Source of the DNA: Streptomyces gardneri
Lineage (GTDB): Bacteria; Actinomycetota; Actinomycetes; Streptomycetales; Streptomycetaceae
NCBI RefSeq assembly: GCF_006539185.1
Contig: NZ_BJMN01000016.1
Location: forward strand, 1 to 64,000
Length of the DNA: 64,000 bases
Direction of reading: 5' to 3'
Part shown: in pieces, positions 62,783-64,000 of the stretch
Layout of the letters: every line of letters begins with the position of its first letter
Numbering within the stretch: position 1 is the first letter of the stretch
Notes under the pieces: model-generated
Databases searched by the model: none
What the model saw: only the letters and a program-made list of their open reading frames with translations
What the model was told of the DNA's origin: nothing
Translations under genes and position numbers: made by a program

Positions 62783-63152
62783 AGCGCCATCATCACCCGA
62801 CAACCCGCACAAATCCCGACGCCACGCCTGCCGCCGCGGCCGTGTCCGCCGTGGATTCGGCCGTGGAGCGGATCCATCATCATGTCCCTGCTCAAGGTAA
62901 GGACTGCGGCAGCGATGGAACGGGGTTACCCGCAGGATGCAGCTGGTGCCGTCCCAGCACGGCCGTCAACTTTCCCTCCCCCGCGCCCCTTGGGTTCCTC
63001 CAGAAACACTGCCGTACGCCAGCTGCCCGTGTCCTGTGCCAGCAAGATTGACCGATGCCGTCGAGCTCTGACCGCCGTAGTGCTGCGGCAAACCGCAGCC
63101 CCGACAGGCGAAGTGAGATTGCGGCTCCAGCCGACCTCGCAATCGTTCGGCG
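62783..63152. other. Gene-free stretch
   Basis: No frame resembles a protein. It separates the VOC gene from the ISL3 relic. No repeat was seen. Confidence 0.3.
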
Positions 63153-63309
63153 TCACCAGGGCGCTGGGCGATCCTCCGGGAGAATGACGATCTTCTGGGT
63201 GTGGTCACCATCCCCAAAGGCGTGGCGAGGGATCTGGCGTATCGCATTGCCTCCTGGGGTGAGGGGTCTGGTGGGAATGGGGAGGAAGAACGGAATAGCG
63301 CGAGCGAGT

Positions 63310-63733
63310 GGACATGATCGCGGGGGCCGTGGCGTCGAGCAGGAGGGTGCCGTAGATGTCGATGTCGCCGTAGAGCGCGAAGTCGTCCACCCCCAACACC
63401 CGAGGTGTCTCCAGCGGCGGAGTGGCATCTGCATCAGCTAGGACAGGACGGTGCACCGCGAGAGCGTGACGTTCAAGATCCTCGGCGCGCAGTACAGACG
63501 GCGTTCGGACAAGTCGATACGCATCCGGCCGACCCCCAACAGAGACGTCGGCGAGGCACCGTATACAGCGGCTGCGGCACCACGCGCTGAGTCGGCCGCA
63601 TACCGTACATCCTGTGGAAGACACCGGACCTCGTACGGGCGAGCACCGCCACACCGGCATCAGGGACATTAACCGAGACAACGAGCACATCAGTGAACTG
63701 CGTTAAAAGACTCAACAGTTCAACAGAGTGCAA
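63310..63733 (-). pseudogene. ISL3-family transposase N-terminal relic
   Basis: Minus strand in successive frames: LLSLLTQFTDVLVVSVNVPD, then CTVCGRLSAWCRSRCIRCLA (zinc-finger-like start of ISL3 transposases), DVSVGGRPDAYRLVR and, after a deletion, ETPRVLGVDDFALYGDIDIY with GTLLLDATAP, which holds the first catalytic Asp. The middle and C-terminus are missing. Confidence 0.6.
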
Positions 63734-63935
63734 CCACAGGCTGCCCGCATCGCGGACCGGCCGACCGTGTCACCGAGATGATCTCCGCCTACGAGATTCT
63801 TGCCAGAGCCCCGTTCACGTGTACGCCGACACCTGGCCGCCCGCCGCGTCGCAGGACGCCGAGCACCTTCACCAGGCGATGAACCACCCCACCCCATGTC
63901 GGCGACCACGGGCAACGGGCGACAGAAGGAGGATG

Positions 63936-64000
63936 CATGAACGGACCCTCACGACGCGGCTTATTGGCCATGGCGGGCGCCGCCGCCGCCGCGGCCGCTG
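63936..64000 (+). CDS. Start of a Tat-exported protein (runs off the window)
   Basis: ATG at 63936 with GGAGG just upstream; ATG at 63932 is in another frame. The first residues are MNGPSRRGLLAMAGAAAAAA. SRRGLLA fits the twin-arginine signal motif S/T-R-R-x-F-L-K, followed by an Ala-rich hydrophobic core. The ninth codon is TTA, the rare leucine codon read by bldA tRNA in strept omycetes. Only 21 residues are in the window, so the function cannot be told. Confidence 0.75.

Overview
The window looks like a Streptomyces (or close actinomycete) chromosome, probably an accessory or arm region. It has very high G+C, frequent GTG/TTG starts, purine-rich ribosome sites and many actinobacterial families (mycothiol-dependent DinB-like enzymes, WHG-type TetR regulators, PAS-PP2C phosphatases, a TTA codon at the start of a Tat-exported protein). 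About a quarter of it is debris: truncated insertion sequences of the IS5, IS701, IS21, ISL3 and Tn3 types, a decayed tyrosine integrase and a decayed serine recombinase, and broken host genes. No rRNA, tRNA or CRISPR array was seen. All calls come from reading the sequence; no database search was run.

Layout. 0-8.7 kb: a TPR-like membrane protein; a large secreted-effector-like protein with a DUF4157 HExxH domain (the family tied to extracellular contractile injection systems) and an unrecognised C-terminal half; the wreck of a graspetide cassette (ATP-grasp ligase plus methyltransferase); and a divergent LysR/SDR pair with a clear operator. 8.8-12.4 kb: a frameshifted IS701-like transposase, a shortened MerB-like gene and a broken AraC regulator. 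12.6-17 kb: an ArsR-DUF2071 operon, a DUF1877 gene, a GH16-like hydrolase, a second ArsR and a Roadblock-like gene. 17.5-22.7 kb: two serine hydrolases of the beta-lactamase/DD-peptidase clan around a type III PKS relic, the second one divergent from a two-component system. 23-34.6 kb: insertion-sequence debris mixed with intact small genes (TetR/hydrolase module, MDMPI-like enzymes, VOC, RidA), a 60-bp perfect palindrome and a degenerate gene duplication shared by 24.2 and 33.2 kb. 34.6-41.2 kb: a recombinase relic, an MFS exporter, a Tn3 end, a hexanucleotide repeat, a second TetR/hydrolase module and a methyltransferase. 41.7-47.8 kb: an island-like segment with an intact IS21 istAB pair, a lower-G+C DUF1877-like gene and an integrase relic, with related sequence at both edges.

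48-58 kb is the best preserved part. It holds a PAS-PP2C phosphatase, a TetR-membrane protein-GNAT operon behind a perfect 15-bp inverted-repeat operator, and a tightly coupled five-gene operon (FAD oxidoreductase, DUF1365, cyclopropane-fatty-acid-synthase-type methyltransferase, DUF1295 protein, alpha/beta hydrolase). Each junction in that operon is a 4-base GTGA overlap, which suggests one membrane-lipid modification pathway. 58-64 kb: an SDR, a DUF418 membrane protein, a VOC protein, IS5/ISL3 relics and the start of a Tat-exported protein that runs off the window.
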